Positions 1 through 6,124 are shown, counted from the stretch's first letter. The stretch is 11,661 nt of DNA from Thaumarchaeota archaeon UBA183 (GCA_002495205.1 DAEE01000047.1:1-11661), one strand, 5' to 3'. Numbers and translations are program-made. Notes: generated by a model from the letters alone, not told the origin.

Positions 1-312
1 GTCGTAGATGAGCTTCAGCCTCGGGGCCAGCTTTCGGGTGACTGTCCCCAGGACTATGATCAGGTCGCAGGCGCGCAGCGAGCCGAAGGCCTCAAGGGCG
101 CCGAAGCGCTCGATGTCGAACCTCGAGCCTGCGGCAGCACCTACCTCCACGGAGCAACAGGCTGTCTCGAGGTGGACCGGCCAGAGAGAGTACAGCCTCC
201 CCCAGTTGGCGAGGTAGCGCATCGGGTCTCCGATGGCGTACTGCAGGACGTCGTCTATCTTCCCGACTAGGACCTGGAACGCCCCGGTCTTCTGCTGCTG
301 GGCGACTACCAG
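1..312 (-). CDS. nuoB: NADH-quinone oxidoreductase subunit B, 5' part (cut by window edge)
   Basis: This is the first 104 codons of the complex I subunit that carries iron-sulfur cluster N2 at the quinone site on the cytoplasmic side of the membrane. The frame reads NWGRLYSLWPVHLE at residues 36-49, then the paired cysteines Cys52-Cys53 that ligate N2, SRFDIERFG at 63-71 and GTVTRKLAPR at 89-98, all typical of NuoB. The remaining ligands lie outside the window. It overlaps the end of nuoA by 7 bases, so the two are co-transcribed. The start is odd. Between the in-frame TGA at 391-393 and the conserved region there is no ATG, GTG or TTG. The best candidate is CTG at 310-312, with GGGAGG about 8 bases upstream. 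The first ATG, at 220-222, would remove residues such as GKIDD that I recall as common in thaumarchaeal NuoB. The family call is firm; the start is not. Confidence 0.93.
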   Translation of the reverse strand, partial: MVVAQQQKTGAFQVLVGKIDDVLQYAIGDPMRYLANWGRLYSLWPVHLETACCSVEVGAAAGSRFDIERFGALEAFGSLRACDLIIVLGTVTRKLAPRLKLIYD

Positions 313-677
313 AGCTCGCGCCTCCCTGCGAGGACGAGCGCGAAGGCCATCGGTATGAAGAGCATCCCAATGAAGAGGGTGACCATCCAGTCAGAGGAGA
401 GTCCCAGGTTCATGGGCCTGTAGGCTGATGCCCAGGCGTAGAGAAACATCCCGATGACGTCGAAGACTATGAACATTAGGAGGTAGGCGTAGTACTGCAT
501 CATGAAGTGCATCTTACCGGCCCCTTGAGGTACCTGCCCAGTCTCGTATGGGAGGCCCTTAATCGGGTTCGGATGCTTCGGACCGAAGAGCCGGGGGAGA
601 ATGACCACGGGGAGGGTGAACATCACTCCCACCAGGGCCATGATGAACACTGTCCCTATGTCCCCAAAAAGCGCCAT
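306..677 (-). CDS. nuoA: NADH-quinone oxidoreductase subunit A
   Basis: Small membrane subunit of complex I, 123 residues, which helps form the quinone-site and proton-channel interface. Three hydrophobic segments lie at about 8-30, 60-82 and 95-117. Between the first two is the conserved loop GLPYETGQVPQG, followed by an acidic residue inside helix 2 (LLMFIVFDVIG), as expected for NuoA. I chose ATG at 675-677 over an in-frame GTG at 687-689. A TATA-like box at 703-710 predicts transcription starting near 680, so the message would be nearly leaderless at this ATG and the GTG would lie upstream of the transcript. The gene heads the nuo operon; nuoB follows with a 7-base overlap. Confidence 0.93.
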   Translation of the reverse strand: MALFGDIGTVFIMALVGVMFTLPVVILPRLFGPKHPNPIKGLPYETGQVPQGAGKMHFMMQYYAYLLMFIVFDVIGMFLYAWASAYRPMNLGLSSDWMVTLFIGMLFIPMAFALVLAGRRELW

Positions 678-702
678 CGAATGCGCCACGACCTGTTTAC
701 GC

Positions 703-710
703 TATTTAAG
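703..710 (-). promoter_or_regulatory. TATA box of the nuo operon
   Basis: On the minus strand this reads CTTAAATA. Its centre is about 29 bases upstream of the ATG of nuoA, which fits an archaeal TATA box driving a nearly leaderless transcript. Inferred from sequence and spacing only. Confidence 0.55.
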
Positions 711-742
711 ATTGGCGTCAGATTTTCACATGAAACGGGGCG

Positions 743-1168
743 TCAGTCTATGCCGTGGGTCTCCTCGGCTTCGTCCTGCAGGAACCCGGCGAGCAGCTTC
801 GTCTCCCTGAAGAAGTCGCGGATGGAAAGCACCCCGAAGAGCGTCCCGTCGTCATTCTCGACCACCAGGTGCCTGATCCCGTTGTCCATCATGAGGCGCA
901 CCGCCTTCGAGGCGCGGTCTGAGCGCTTCACGCTTACAAGCTTCTTCGTGGCTATGGTGTCCAACTGGGCGGTCAGGGCCGTCCCCTTGGCGACTGCGCG
1001 GACGATGTCGCGCTCGGAGATGACTGCCTGGGCCCTTACAGGGCTTACAGATCCGGCGATCACCAGCAGGCCGATTTTCTCCCTGGCGAAGACCTCTGCC
1101 GCCTGCCTTATGGTCGCCCCTGGGCTTATTGTTACGGGGGACCGTCTGACGAGCGCTTCGACCCTCAT
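743..1168 (-). CDS. Two-CBS-domain protein
   Basis: Stand-alone tandem CBS (Bateman) module of 141 residues. CBS1 runs about 4-60, ending ISERDIVRAVA. CBS2 runs about 70-125, with MMDNGIRHLVV and ending GVLSIRDFFRE. Such pairs usually bind adenosine nucleotides in the cleft between domains and act as energy or ligand sensors; no other domain is present. The start is ATG at 1166-1168. The reading frame is open further upstream, but that part is antisense to nothing recognisable and overlaps citrate synthase. The ATG overlaps the TGA of citrate synthase as ATGA, so translation is probably coupled to that gene. The context suggests a sensor linked to citrate synthase or to central metabolism. 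That link is inference. Confidence 0.88.
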   Translation of the reverse strand: MRVEALVRRSPVTISPGATIRQAAEVFAREKIGLLVIAGSVSPVRAQAVISERDIVRAVAKGTALTAQLDTIATKKLVSVKRSDRASKAVRLMMDNGIRHLVVENDDGTLFGVLSIRDFFRETKLLAGFLQDEAEETHGID

Positions 1169-2406
1169 TGTTTCATGACCGGAGGGGCCGTCCTGTGCTC
1201 GATGGAGACGTACTCCGCCTGGGTCGGGCCGATGTACTCCGCTCTCGGCCTGATGAGCCTGTTGTCGGCGTACTGCTCGAGTATGTGCGCGAGCCACCCG
1301 GGCGCGCGCCCCACTGCGAACACAGGCGTGAACAGGTAGCTAGGTATCCCCACGTGGTTGAGGGCCAGCCCGGAGTAAAGGTCGACATTAGGGTAGAGGT
1401 TCTTCCAGGTCTTCATCATCTCCTCGGTCTTCTCGAGTATCTCGAAGACCTTCTTCTCCTTCTCGGACCTTGTAAAGTGCTGGGCCATGTCCTTGAGTAT
1501 GGCTGCCCTGGGGTCCATCGTCTTGTACACCCTGTGGCCGAAGCCCATGATCTTCTGCCGCTTCGCCAGCATGGCGTCAACGTAGGACTCGGCGTTTTCC
1601 GGGGTCCCGATCTCTATCGTCATCTCGATTACCTTCTCGTTCGCGCCCCCGTGGAGCGGCCCCTTGAGCGCGCCCACGGCGCCTGTCACAGCAGAGTAGA
1701 CGTCAGAAAGGGTCGACGCAATGACGCGGGCTGTGAAGGTCGACGCGTTCAGCTCGTGGTCCGCGTGGAGGATCAGGAGGGCGTCCATCAGCTTCTCGTC
1801 GCTCTTGGAGGGCTTCTCTCCCGTCACCATGTAGAGCAGGTTCGCCGCGTACCCTAGGTCATCCCTCGGAGCAAGGACCTCCTGGCCGTGCTTGTGCCTG
1901 TGGATGGCCGCGACGACTGTGGCCATCTTTGCGGCTATGGACTGGGCTTTCTCCTGGGGCGGGTACATGGGGTCGTCGTAGATCCCGAGCGCGGCCACGC
2001 CGACGCGCAGAGCGTCCATGGCGTCGCAGTTGGTCGGGAGGCTGGTGAGGATGGAAAGAACGCCATCCGGGACCGTTCTCTTCGCGCTCAGTTCGCCGGA
2101 GAAGGCGTGGAGCTCTCCCGCGGTCGGCAGGTGCCCGTTCCAAAGGAGAAACGTCGTCTCTTCGTAGGTGGACTTTGGGGCCAGGTCGACGATGTCATAC
2201 CCCCTGTAAAGGAGCCGCCCCTGATCTCCGTCGATGAAACAAATCGAGCTCTGCCCGGTCACCACGTCTTCCAACCCCTTGGATTGGGTCACGAGCCTGT
2301 GAATCACCTGGTCCAGCGGTTCGCCCCACTTCGCCAGGGAGACGAGCTTCGCGTGTGTATCGTCGCTCACCTTGACTACCTTCGATGCTGGTTGCTGCTT
2401 CGCCAT
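1165..2406 (-). CDS. gltA: Citrate synthase with N-terminal ribbon-helix-helix-like extension
   Basis: Condenses oxaloacetate and acetyl-CoA to citrate in the TCA cycle. The 413 residues hold all the family landmarks: HADHELNAS 214-222, GPLHGGANE 249-257 with catalytic His252, GFGHRVY 288-294 with His291, VDLYSG 341-346 with catalytic Asp342, and the substrate-binding GRAPGW 366-371. The usual citrate synthase body begins near residue 43 (KGLEDVV). The first 40 or so residues are extra and resemble the ribbon-helix-helix fold of archaeal VapB-type antitoxins: a short strand (KVVKVSD), a helix (THAKLVSLAK), then GEPLDQVIHRL. A TATA-like box at 2438-2445 puts the transcript start about 9 bases before ATG 2404-2406, so the extension is probably translated. 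An internal GTG at codon 39 could give a form without it. A related methylcitrate synthase activity cannot be excluded. The CBS gene follows with a 4-base overlap. Confidence 0.95.
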   Translation of the reverse strand: MAKQQPASKVVKVSDDTHAKLVSLAKWGEPLDQVIHRLVTQSKGLEDVVTGQSSICFIDGDQGRLLYRGYDIVDLAPKSTYEETTFLLWNGHLPTAGELHAFSGELSAKRTVPDGVLSILTSLPTNCDAMDALRVGVAALGIYDDPMYPPQEKAQSIAAKMATVVAAIHRHKHGQEVLAPRDDLGYAANLLYMVTGEKPSKSDEKLMDALLILHADHELNASTFTARVIASTLSDVYSAVTGAVGALKGPLHGGANEKVIEMTIEIGTPENAESYVDAMLAKRQKIMGFGHRVYKTMDPRAAILKDMAQHFTRSEKEKKVFEILEKTEEMMKTWKNLYPNVDLYSGLALNHVGIPSYLFTPVFAVGRAPGWLAHILEQYADNRLIRPRAEYIGPTQAEYVSIEHRTAPPVMKQ

Positions 2407-2437
2407 GTATTTACCAGGTTTACCGGGGTTACGACCG

Positions 2438-2445
2438 TATTTGAA
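2438..2445 (-). promoter_or_regulatory. TATA box of citrate synthase operon
   Basis: The minus strand reads TTCAAATA, centred about 36 bases before the ATG of citrate synthase. It predicts a transcript start near 2415 and a leader of about 9 bases. This supports translation from the first ATG and so inclusion of the N-terminal extension. Confidence 0.5.
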
Positions 2446-2482
2446 CCTTAGGGATTAGGGTGCCACTTCAAGCGACAACTAG

Positions 2483-2488
2483 AATAAA
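2483..2488 (+). promoter_or_regulatory. Weak TATA-like element for the flavoprotein gene
   Basis: AATAAA lies in the divergent region between citrate synthase and the flavoprotein. It predicts a transcript start near 2512, just before the TTG at 2519. It is a poor match to the archaeal consensus and is offered mainly because no better box is visible. Confidence 0.3.
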
Positions 2489-2518
2489 GCCGTGAGAAGC
2501 GGGCCACCCCACACGTCC

Positions 2519-3529
2519 TTGAAACTCGCGGTTGTTGGCGCTGGGGTAGCCGGGGCGTACATGATGAACCGCCTCCCTGCGGGTGTCGAAGCCGAGGCCT
2601 TCGAGATGAGGACAGAGAAGAACTGGTACACGGTCTGCGCCTGGGGGACCAGCCAGCCGTTCATCAGGGACATGGTAAGGCAGGCGGGGTTCAACTTCGA
2701 CGACTACGTCCTACACAAGGGGAAGAAGATGCGCGTGGACCTCGGGGACGAGGAGCTCAGCATCAACCTAACGGGGCTCGTCACCTATGACAAGCACCGC
2801 CTGACCGAGGACATGCTGAAGGGGAAGAAGGTCCACTGGGGCGCCCAGATCAAGGAGGCGGACGGGAATTTGGCCGGGTTCGACACGGTGGTCGACGCAA
2901 CTGGGATGCACAGGTCGCTGCTCCCGAAGATCAAGGACGACCTCCTGATTCCGTCGCTGGAGTATCAGGTGAAGTCCAAGGACCTCCCCTACGACGACTT
3001 TGTGATCAAGCCCTACCCAGGGTTGACGGGGTACTGGTGGTACTTCCCGCTGGGGGAAGGGGTAGCCCATGTCGGGGCGGGGGACCTCATGGGGAGATAC
3101 CGCTACGAGCTGGACGAGTTCGTCAAGAAGTACAACTGCGAGGTCGTCAGGAAGATAGGGAGGCCGGTCAGGGTGACGCCCCCCAAGTTCTCCGAGCCCT
3201 TCTTCGACGGCAAGGTCGTCGGAGTGGGGGAGAGCATAGGGACCGTCTATCCGATGCTGGGAGAAGGGATTATCCCGAGCATGCAGTGCGTGAACCTGTT
3301 CGTTGACCACATGGGGGACAGGGAGGGATACAGGAAGGCGGTTCTGGACCACTTCGCGATATACGCCAAGGTGTACGAGTTCATCAGGGCCAAGGTCGAG
3401 AACAGGTTCAGCCTCCTGAGGATGTGGCCGACCCTGCTCTCCATCTACTGGTACATGAGGCGGAACGAGACGCGCTACGGTCTCCAGACCCGGATGTCCG
3501 ACTTCTACAGAATAGTGACGAGACTGTAA
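2519..3529 (+). CDS. FAD-dependent oxidoreductase, geranylgeranyl-reductase-like
   Basis: Flavoprotein of the geranylgeranyl reductase superfamily. From TTG 2519 the protein is 336 residues and starts KLAVVGAGVAGAYM, the Rossmann FAD-binding loop GxGxxG. It also has FDTVVDATG, in which the DATG resembles the second FAD contact, then GYWWYFPLGEGVAHVGAGD, the PxYxWxFP-like signature of the family, and GVGESIGTVYPMLGEGI, the FAD ribityl-phosphate motif. Family members saturate isoprenoid chains of archaeal lipids, but this one is shorter than the usual roughly 400 residues and diverged, so the substrate is unknown. A GTG at 2492 would add nine residues ahead of the first strand. I prefer TTG 2519 because the fold starts there and the weak TATA element fits it. 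The AlaX-like gene follows with no gap. Confidence 0.8.
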   Translation: MKLAVVGAGVAGAYMMNRLPAGVEAEAFEMRTEKNWYTVCAWGTSQPFIRDMVRQAGFNFDDYVLHKGKKMRVDLGDEELSINLTGLVTYDKHRLTEDMLKGKKVHWGAQIKEADGNLAGFDTVVDATGMHRSLLPKIKDDLLIPSLEYQVKSKDLPYDDFVIKPYPGLTGYWWYFPLGEGVAHVGAGDLMGRYRYELDEFVKKYNCEVVRKIGRPVRVTPPKFSEPFFDGKVVGVGESIGTVYPMLGEGIIPSMQCVNLFVDHMGDREGYRKAVLDHFAIYAKVYEFIRAKVENRFSLLRMWPTLLSIYWYMRRNETRYGLQTRMSDFYRIVTRL

Positions 3530-3982
3530 TTGAGCTCAGAAGAGACAAGGACGCACTCGGGCCTCCACGTCGTGAAGGGAGCTGCAGAGAGGGTGCTAGG
3601 GGCCAAGAAGACTGCGTCGGTCTACGTGTCTGGAGGTCACGGGAGACTGGCGGTCCAGTTCGACAGGAAACCTACCGACGAAGAGGTCCAGAGAATCGAG
3701 AAAGCAGCCAACGAGAAAATCGCGGAAGGGGCGGAGGTCCTAGAGTTCGAGATGGAGAGGGCGGAGGCCGAGGGGCACTTCGGGGACGCCGTGTACGACC
3801 TGTTCCCTGTCCCGCCGGGAGTCACACGGCTGCACATCGTGAGGATCCCCGACTGGAACATCAACTGTTGCAACGAGCACCACGTTGAAAACACGTTGCA
3901 AATAGGGAAAATCAAGCTGGGGAAGCCGCGCTACAGGAACTCGAAGCGGGAGCTGGAAATCGAGTTCGACCTTTTGGACTGA
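3530..3982 (+). CDS. alaX: AlaX-type alanyl-tRNA editing protein (small form)
   Basis: Free-standing trans-editing factor of 150 residues, related to the editing domain of alanyl- and threonyl-tRNA synthetases. Such proteins hydrolyse mischarged tRNA-Ala (Ser or Gly) in the cytoplasm. The zinc site is visible as HxxxH (His9, His13 in THSGLH) and CxxxH near 113-118 (NINCCNEHHV), followed by the conserved NTLQIGKIKL. The YDLFPVPPGV segment before it recalls archaeal AlaX-S proteins. The start must be TTG at 3530: the TAA of the flavoprotein lies immediately before it in the same frame, and any later start (next GTG at codon 14 or 15) would lose the HxxxH. No ribosome binding site is seen, so reinitiation after the upstream stop is likely. 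The tRNA specificity is inferred from the family. Confidence 0.85.
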   Translation: MSSEETRTHSGLHVVKGAAERVLGAKKTASVYVSGGHGRLAVQFDRKPTDEEVQRIEKAANEKIAEGAEVLEFEMERAEAEGHFGDAVYDLFPVPPGVTRLHIVRIPDWNINCCNEHHVENTLQIGKIKLGKPRYRNSKRELEIEFDLLD

Positions 3983-3998
3983 CCCCCGTTTCGTGCGA

Positions 3999-4454
3999 CT
4001 AGGGTTCGAGTTTCTTCATTGATTTCGCTGCTGGAACAGACACATTCGGTGGTCTAGTCCGCCTTTTACCCTGTTCAAATTCGCGATTGAATATCGCGAG
4101 GACTTCGTTGCCAGTGATTCCTCCATCAAGGTAACGCAAAGCAGCGTCGATTTGTTCACGTTTCAGGAAAGCATAGGGCAGCATGTGGGATAGGATCGTC
4201 TTCACGGCCGAGATTCTGAAAACCCTCAGTGTGTATCCATACTTCTGGAGGTAGATCTTTCCCGAACCTATTCCATTCATTCTCAAGAACTCGTTTAGCT
4301 GCTCGAGCTTGGGCCTCCACTTTTGGCCGATTACAATAGTGACCTGAAGGACTCCGCTGTGCAAGGCACGTCCAAGTCGTATGGAGACTGCGCCATCGCC
4401 TTCGAAGAACTCCGTGAAACTCCTCCAGTCCATGCGAGGGGAGGACGGGCGCAT
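3999..4454 (-). CDS. Single-motif LAGLIDADG homing-endonuclease-like protein
   Basis: 151 residues, about the size of single-motif homodimeric enzymes such as I-CreI. The signature helix is FTEFFEGDG at 13-21, which aligns position by position with LAGLIDADG. The catalytic acid is kept as Asp20, but the usual small residue at position 3 is Glu15. Downstream parts fit the fold: RPKLEQLNEFLRMNG, a YGYTLRVFRIS strand pair, then LPYAFLKREQIDAALRYL. The tail is basic (GKRRTRPP) and could bind nucleic acid. GC content counted over two 60-base lines is 45-48 %, against 60-67 % in neighbours, which suggests transfer. It is not inside an intron. It stands head to head with an intron-bearing tRNA-Arg gene and shares a palindromic TATA box with it, which would give an almost leaderless message at ATG 4452-4454. 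Activity, target and whether it acts as an RNA maturase are unknown. Confidence 0.78.
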   Translation of the reverse strand: MRPSSPRMDWRSFTEFFEGDGAVSIRLGRALHSGVLQVTIVIGQKWRPKLEQLNEFLRMNGIGSGKIYLQKYGYTLRVFRISAVKTILSHMLPYAFLKREQIDAALRYLDGGITGNEVLAIFNREFEQGKRRTRPPNVSVPAAKSMKKLEP

Positions 4455-4474
4455 GTCCTATAATCCTGGCAATT

Positions 4475-4482
4475 GTTATAAC
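4475..4482. promoter_or_regulatory. Palindromic TATA box shared by tRNA-Arg and the endonuclease-like gene
   Basis: GTTATAAC is a perfect 8-base palindrome. Its centre is 26.5 bases from the first base of the tRNA (4505) on the plus strand and 24.5 bases from the A of the ATG (4454) on the minus strand. Both distances match archaeal TATA-to-start spacing, so the one element could serve both genes. The flanking recognition elements that set direction were not resolved. Confidence 0.6.
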
Positions 4483-4519
4483 CGCCAACCCGTGGCGCGT
4501 GTTCGGGCCCGTAGCGCAG

Positions 4520-4536
4520 ATCAATGAGGGAGCGAA
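4520..4536 (+). other. Probable second tRNA intron, in the D loop
   Basis: A 17-base candidate intron. In the precursor, CGTA (4510-4513) can pair with TACG (4538-4541), CGC (4515-4517) with GCG (4532-4534), and TC (4521-4522) with GA (4530-4531). This leaves three-base bulges AGA (4518-4520) and AAA (4535-4537), a relaxed bulge-helix-bulge cut after 4519 and after 4536. The mature D loop would be 11 bases and contain GG. The borders could shift by a few bases. Confidence 0.6.
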
Positions 4537-4561
4537 ATACGGATAGCGCGGCAGCCTCCTA

Positions 4562-4575
4562 CCCGGGTGGGGGAT
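4562..4575 (+). other. Canonical 37/38 tRNA intron, 14 bases
   Basis: It sits between A37 (4561) and A38 (4576). Precursor pairing of TCC (4557-4559) with GGG (4571-4573) and of CC (4563-4564) with GG (4569-4570) leaves bulges TAC (4560-4562) and ATA (4574-4576), a relaxed bulge-helix-bulge for the archaeal splicing endonuclease. It is far too short to encode anything. Confidence 0.8.
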
Positions 4576-4618
4576 AGCTGTAGGTCGTGCGTTCAAATCG
4601 CACCGGGCCCGCTTTCCA

Positions 4619-4636
4619 TGAGCCGGTTCCGGCACT
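4619..4636. other. Inverted repeat between convergent tRNA-Arg and aldehyde dehydrogenase ends
   Basis: GAGCCGG and CCGGC(A)CTC can pair as a hairpin with one bulged base in the 31-base gap between the tRNA end and the dehydrogenase stop. It may mark transcript ends on either strand. There is no strong T run, so a terminator role is unproven. Confidence 0.3.
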
Positions 4637-4642
4637 CGAGAG

Positions 4643-6124
4643 CTAGTCTGGAAGGATGAGCCCGTAGGCTACTTCGTCTATGTCCGTCCCTTCGTTGACC
4701 ATGATATGCCTTGTCTGCAGGAACTCCATGATTCCTTCAAGGCCGAGCTCCCTTCCAATTCCGCTCTTCTTGAACCCCCCGCGCGGGGCTGCGGCCGAGA
4801 GTAGGTGGTACTCGTTCACCCAGACTGTTCCCGCTTCGATCCCGCTCGCGACCCTCTTCGCTTTCTGGTTGTCCTTAGACCATACGCCGGCTGCGAGGCC
4901 GTATTCGGTGTCGTTCGCGATGGCTACCGCGTCCTGCTCGTCTTTGAACTCGAGCGCGACGAGGACCGGGCCGAAGATTTCCTCTCTGGCCAGGACCGAA
5001 CCCTTCGGGACGTCGGTCAGCAGGCTGGGGGCGTAGTAGAGCCCCCCTGGGGGGACGGCCTGCGCTATCGGCTTCTGGTAGTACATATGGGCGCCCTGGG
5101 CCAGGCCCCCATCGACCATGGTCTCGATCTTCCTCTTCTGCTCCTCAGTGGTTATGGCGCTCACGTCTGTTTCCATGTCGAATGGGTTCCCCGCCCTCAT
5201 CCTCCCCATGGCGTCCCTCAGCTTCGATAGGAACTTCTCCTTAATCGATGATTGGACTATCAGCCTGCTCCCTGACTCGCAAAGCTGGCCCGAGTTCAGG
5301 TAGATGCCGAACATGACTCCCTTCACAGCCTTCTCAAGGTCTGCGTCCTCGAATACGATGTTGGGGGACTTGCCTCCCAGCTCAAGGGTGAACTTCTTCA
5401 CCCCTCCGGAGCTCGAGAGGAGCTTCTCTCCTGTGGCCGTAGAGCCTGTGAAGCTCACCAGGCTCACCTTGGGACTGGAGACAAGGGCCTGGCCGACAGT
5501 CGAGCCCTTCCCCACCAGGGCGTTCAGCACCCCTGCAGGAAACCCTGCTTCGATGGCATCCCTCGCTAGCTCCAGGGCCGTCAGAGGGGTGTAGTGAGAG
5601 GGCTTGAGGACGACCGTGTTCCCCGCCAGCAGTGCGGGCGCCACCTTCCAAACGGCCATCAGGAATGGCACGTTCCAGGGAGCTATGGCGCCCACGACTC
5701 CCACGGGAGCGTACTGGACGAATCCCTTCGTGCCGGGAAACTCCGGATGCTGGATCTCTCTCGTTGACGGGAATTCCTTCGTCGTCGCAAAGTATCGTAT
5801 GTGCTCGATGCCGAGGGGCACGTCCATCATGGTGCTCTGCCTGATCGTCTTCCCGGTGTTCTGGGTCTCCAGCAGGGAGTACTCTTCGGCCCTCGACTGG
5901 ATCCTATCGGCGAGCCTGAGGAGGAGCTCCTGCCTGTCGCCTAGCGAGACTTTCGACCACTTCTTGAAGGCGTCTGTAGCTGCGTCTATGGCCTCCAGGG
6001 TCTTCTCGCGGTCTGCGTACACGACCTCAGTTACATGCGAGCCGTCCGCTGGGCTCCGCAAAGGCACGACCTCTCCGTCGAAGTCCTCCCGGCCCCCGAC
6101 GATGTTCCCGTACTTCGCCCTCAT
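4643..6124 (-). CDS. NAD(P)-dependent aldehyde dehydrogenase
   Basis: Oxidises an aldehyde to the acid in the cytosol. Full length at 493 residues, with the complete ALDH active site: APWN 148-151 with Asn151, Lys174 in VLKPSHYTP, FTGS 225-228, general base Glu248 in ELGGKSP, catalytic Cys282 in GQLCESGSR, and EEIFGPV 381-387 for cofactor ribose. The spacings Asn151-Lys174, and Glu248-Cys282 (34 residues), match the class. PRGGFKKSGIGREL near 447-460 is also typical. The start ATG 6122-6124 overlaps the alcohol dehydrogenase TGA as ATGA, so the two are translationally coupled. Together they can run alcohol to aldehyde to acid, or the reverse first step. The substrate cannot be read from sequence; succinic or another semialdehyde is possible but not shown. 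Confidence 0.95.
   Translation of the reverse strand: MRAKYGNIVGGREDFDGEVVPLRSPADGSHVTEVVYADREKTLEAIDAATDAFKKWSKVSLGDRQELLLRLADRIQSRAEEYSLLETQNTGKTIRQSTMMDVPLGIEHIRYFATTKEFPSTREIQHPEFPGTKGFVQYAPVGVVGAIAPWNVPFLMAVWKVAPALLAGNTVVLKPSHYTPLTALELARDAIEAGFPAGVLNALVGKGSTVGQALVSSPKVSLVSFTGSTATGEKLLSSSGGVKKFTLELGGKSPNIVFEDADLEKAVKGVMFGIYLNSGQLCESGSRLIVQSSIKEKFLSKLRDAMGRMRAGNPFDMETDVSAITTEEQKRKIETMVDGGLAQGAHMYYQKPIAQAVPPGGLYYAPSLLTDVPKGSVLAREEIFGPVLVALEFKDEQDAVAIANDTEYGLAAGVWSKDNQKAKRVASGIEAGTVWVNEYHLLSAAAPRGGFKKSGIGRELGLEGIMEFLQTRHIMVNEGTDIDEVAYGLILPD

Larger units (their letters stand above)
4505..4611 (+). tRNA. tRNA-Arg(CCU) with an anticodon-loop intron and a probable D-loop intron
   Basis: The acceptor stem GGGCCCG (4505-4511) pairs with CGGGCCC (4604-4610), with discriminator G4611 and no encoded CCA. 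The D stem is GCGC (4514-4517) with GCGC (4546-4549). The anticodon stem is GCAGC (4551-4555) with GCTGT (4577-4581). The T arm is GTGCG TTCAAAT CGCAC (4587-4603). Loop bases C-T-C-C-T-A at 4556-4561 and A4576 give anticodon CCT (4558-4560) once a 14-base intron is removed. The D loop is 28 bases, about 17-20 too long, which suggests a second intron. Removing 14 and 17 bases leaves 76 nucleotides, a normal tRNA without CCA. The TATA palindrome at 4475-4482 places transcription start at the first tRNA base. Confidence 0.9.

Noticed and set aside
507..1178. Long plus-strand ORF across nuoA and the CBS gene
   Set aside because: It is the antisense of two recognisable genes and shows no domain of its own.
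1169..1297. Upstream extension of the CBS protein
   Set aside because: Residues there are low-complexity shadow sequence inside citrate synthase, and the ATGA overlap marks the true start at 1168.
4505..4611. tRNA as an integration site of a larger mobile element
   Set aside because: No integrase, no second copy of the tRNA 3' end and no other mobile genes were found; only the endonuclease-like gene stands out.
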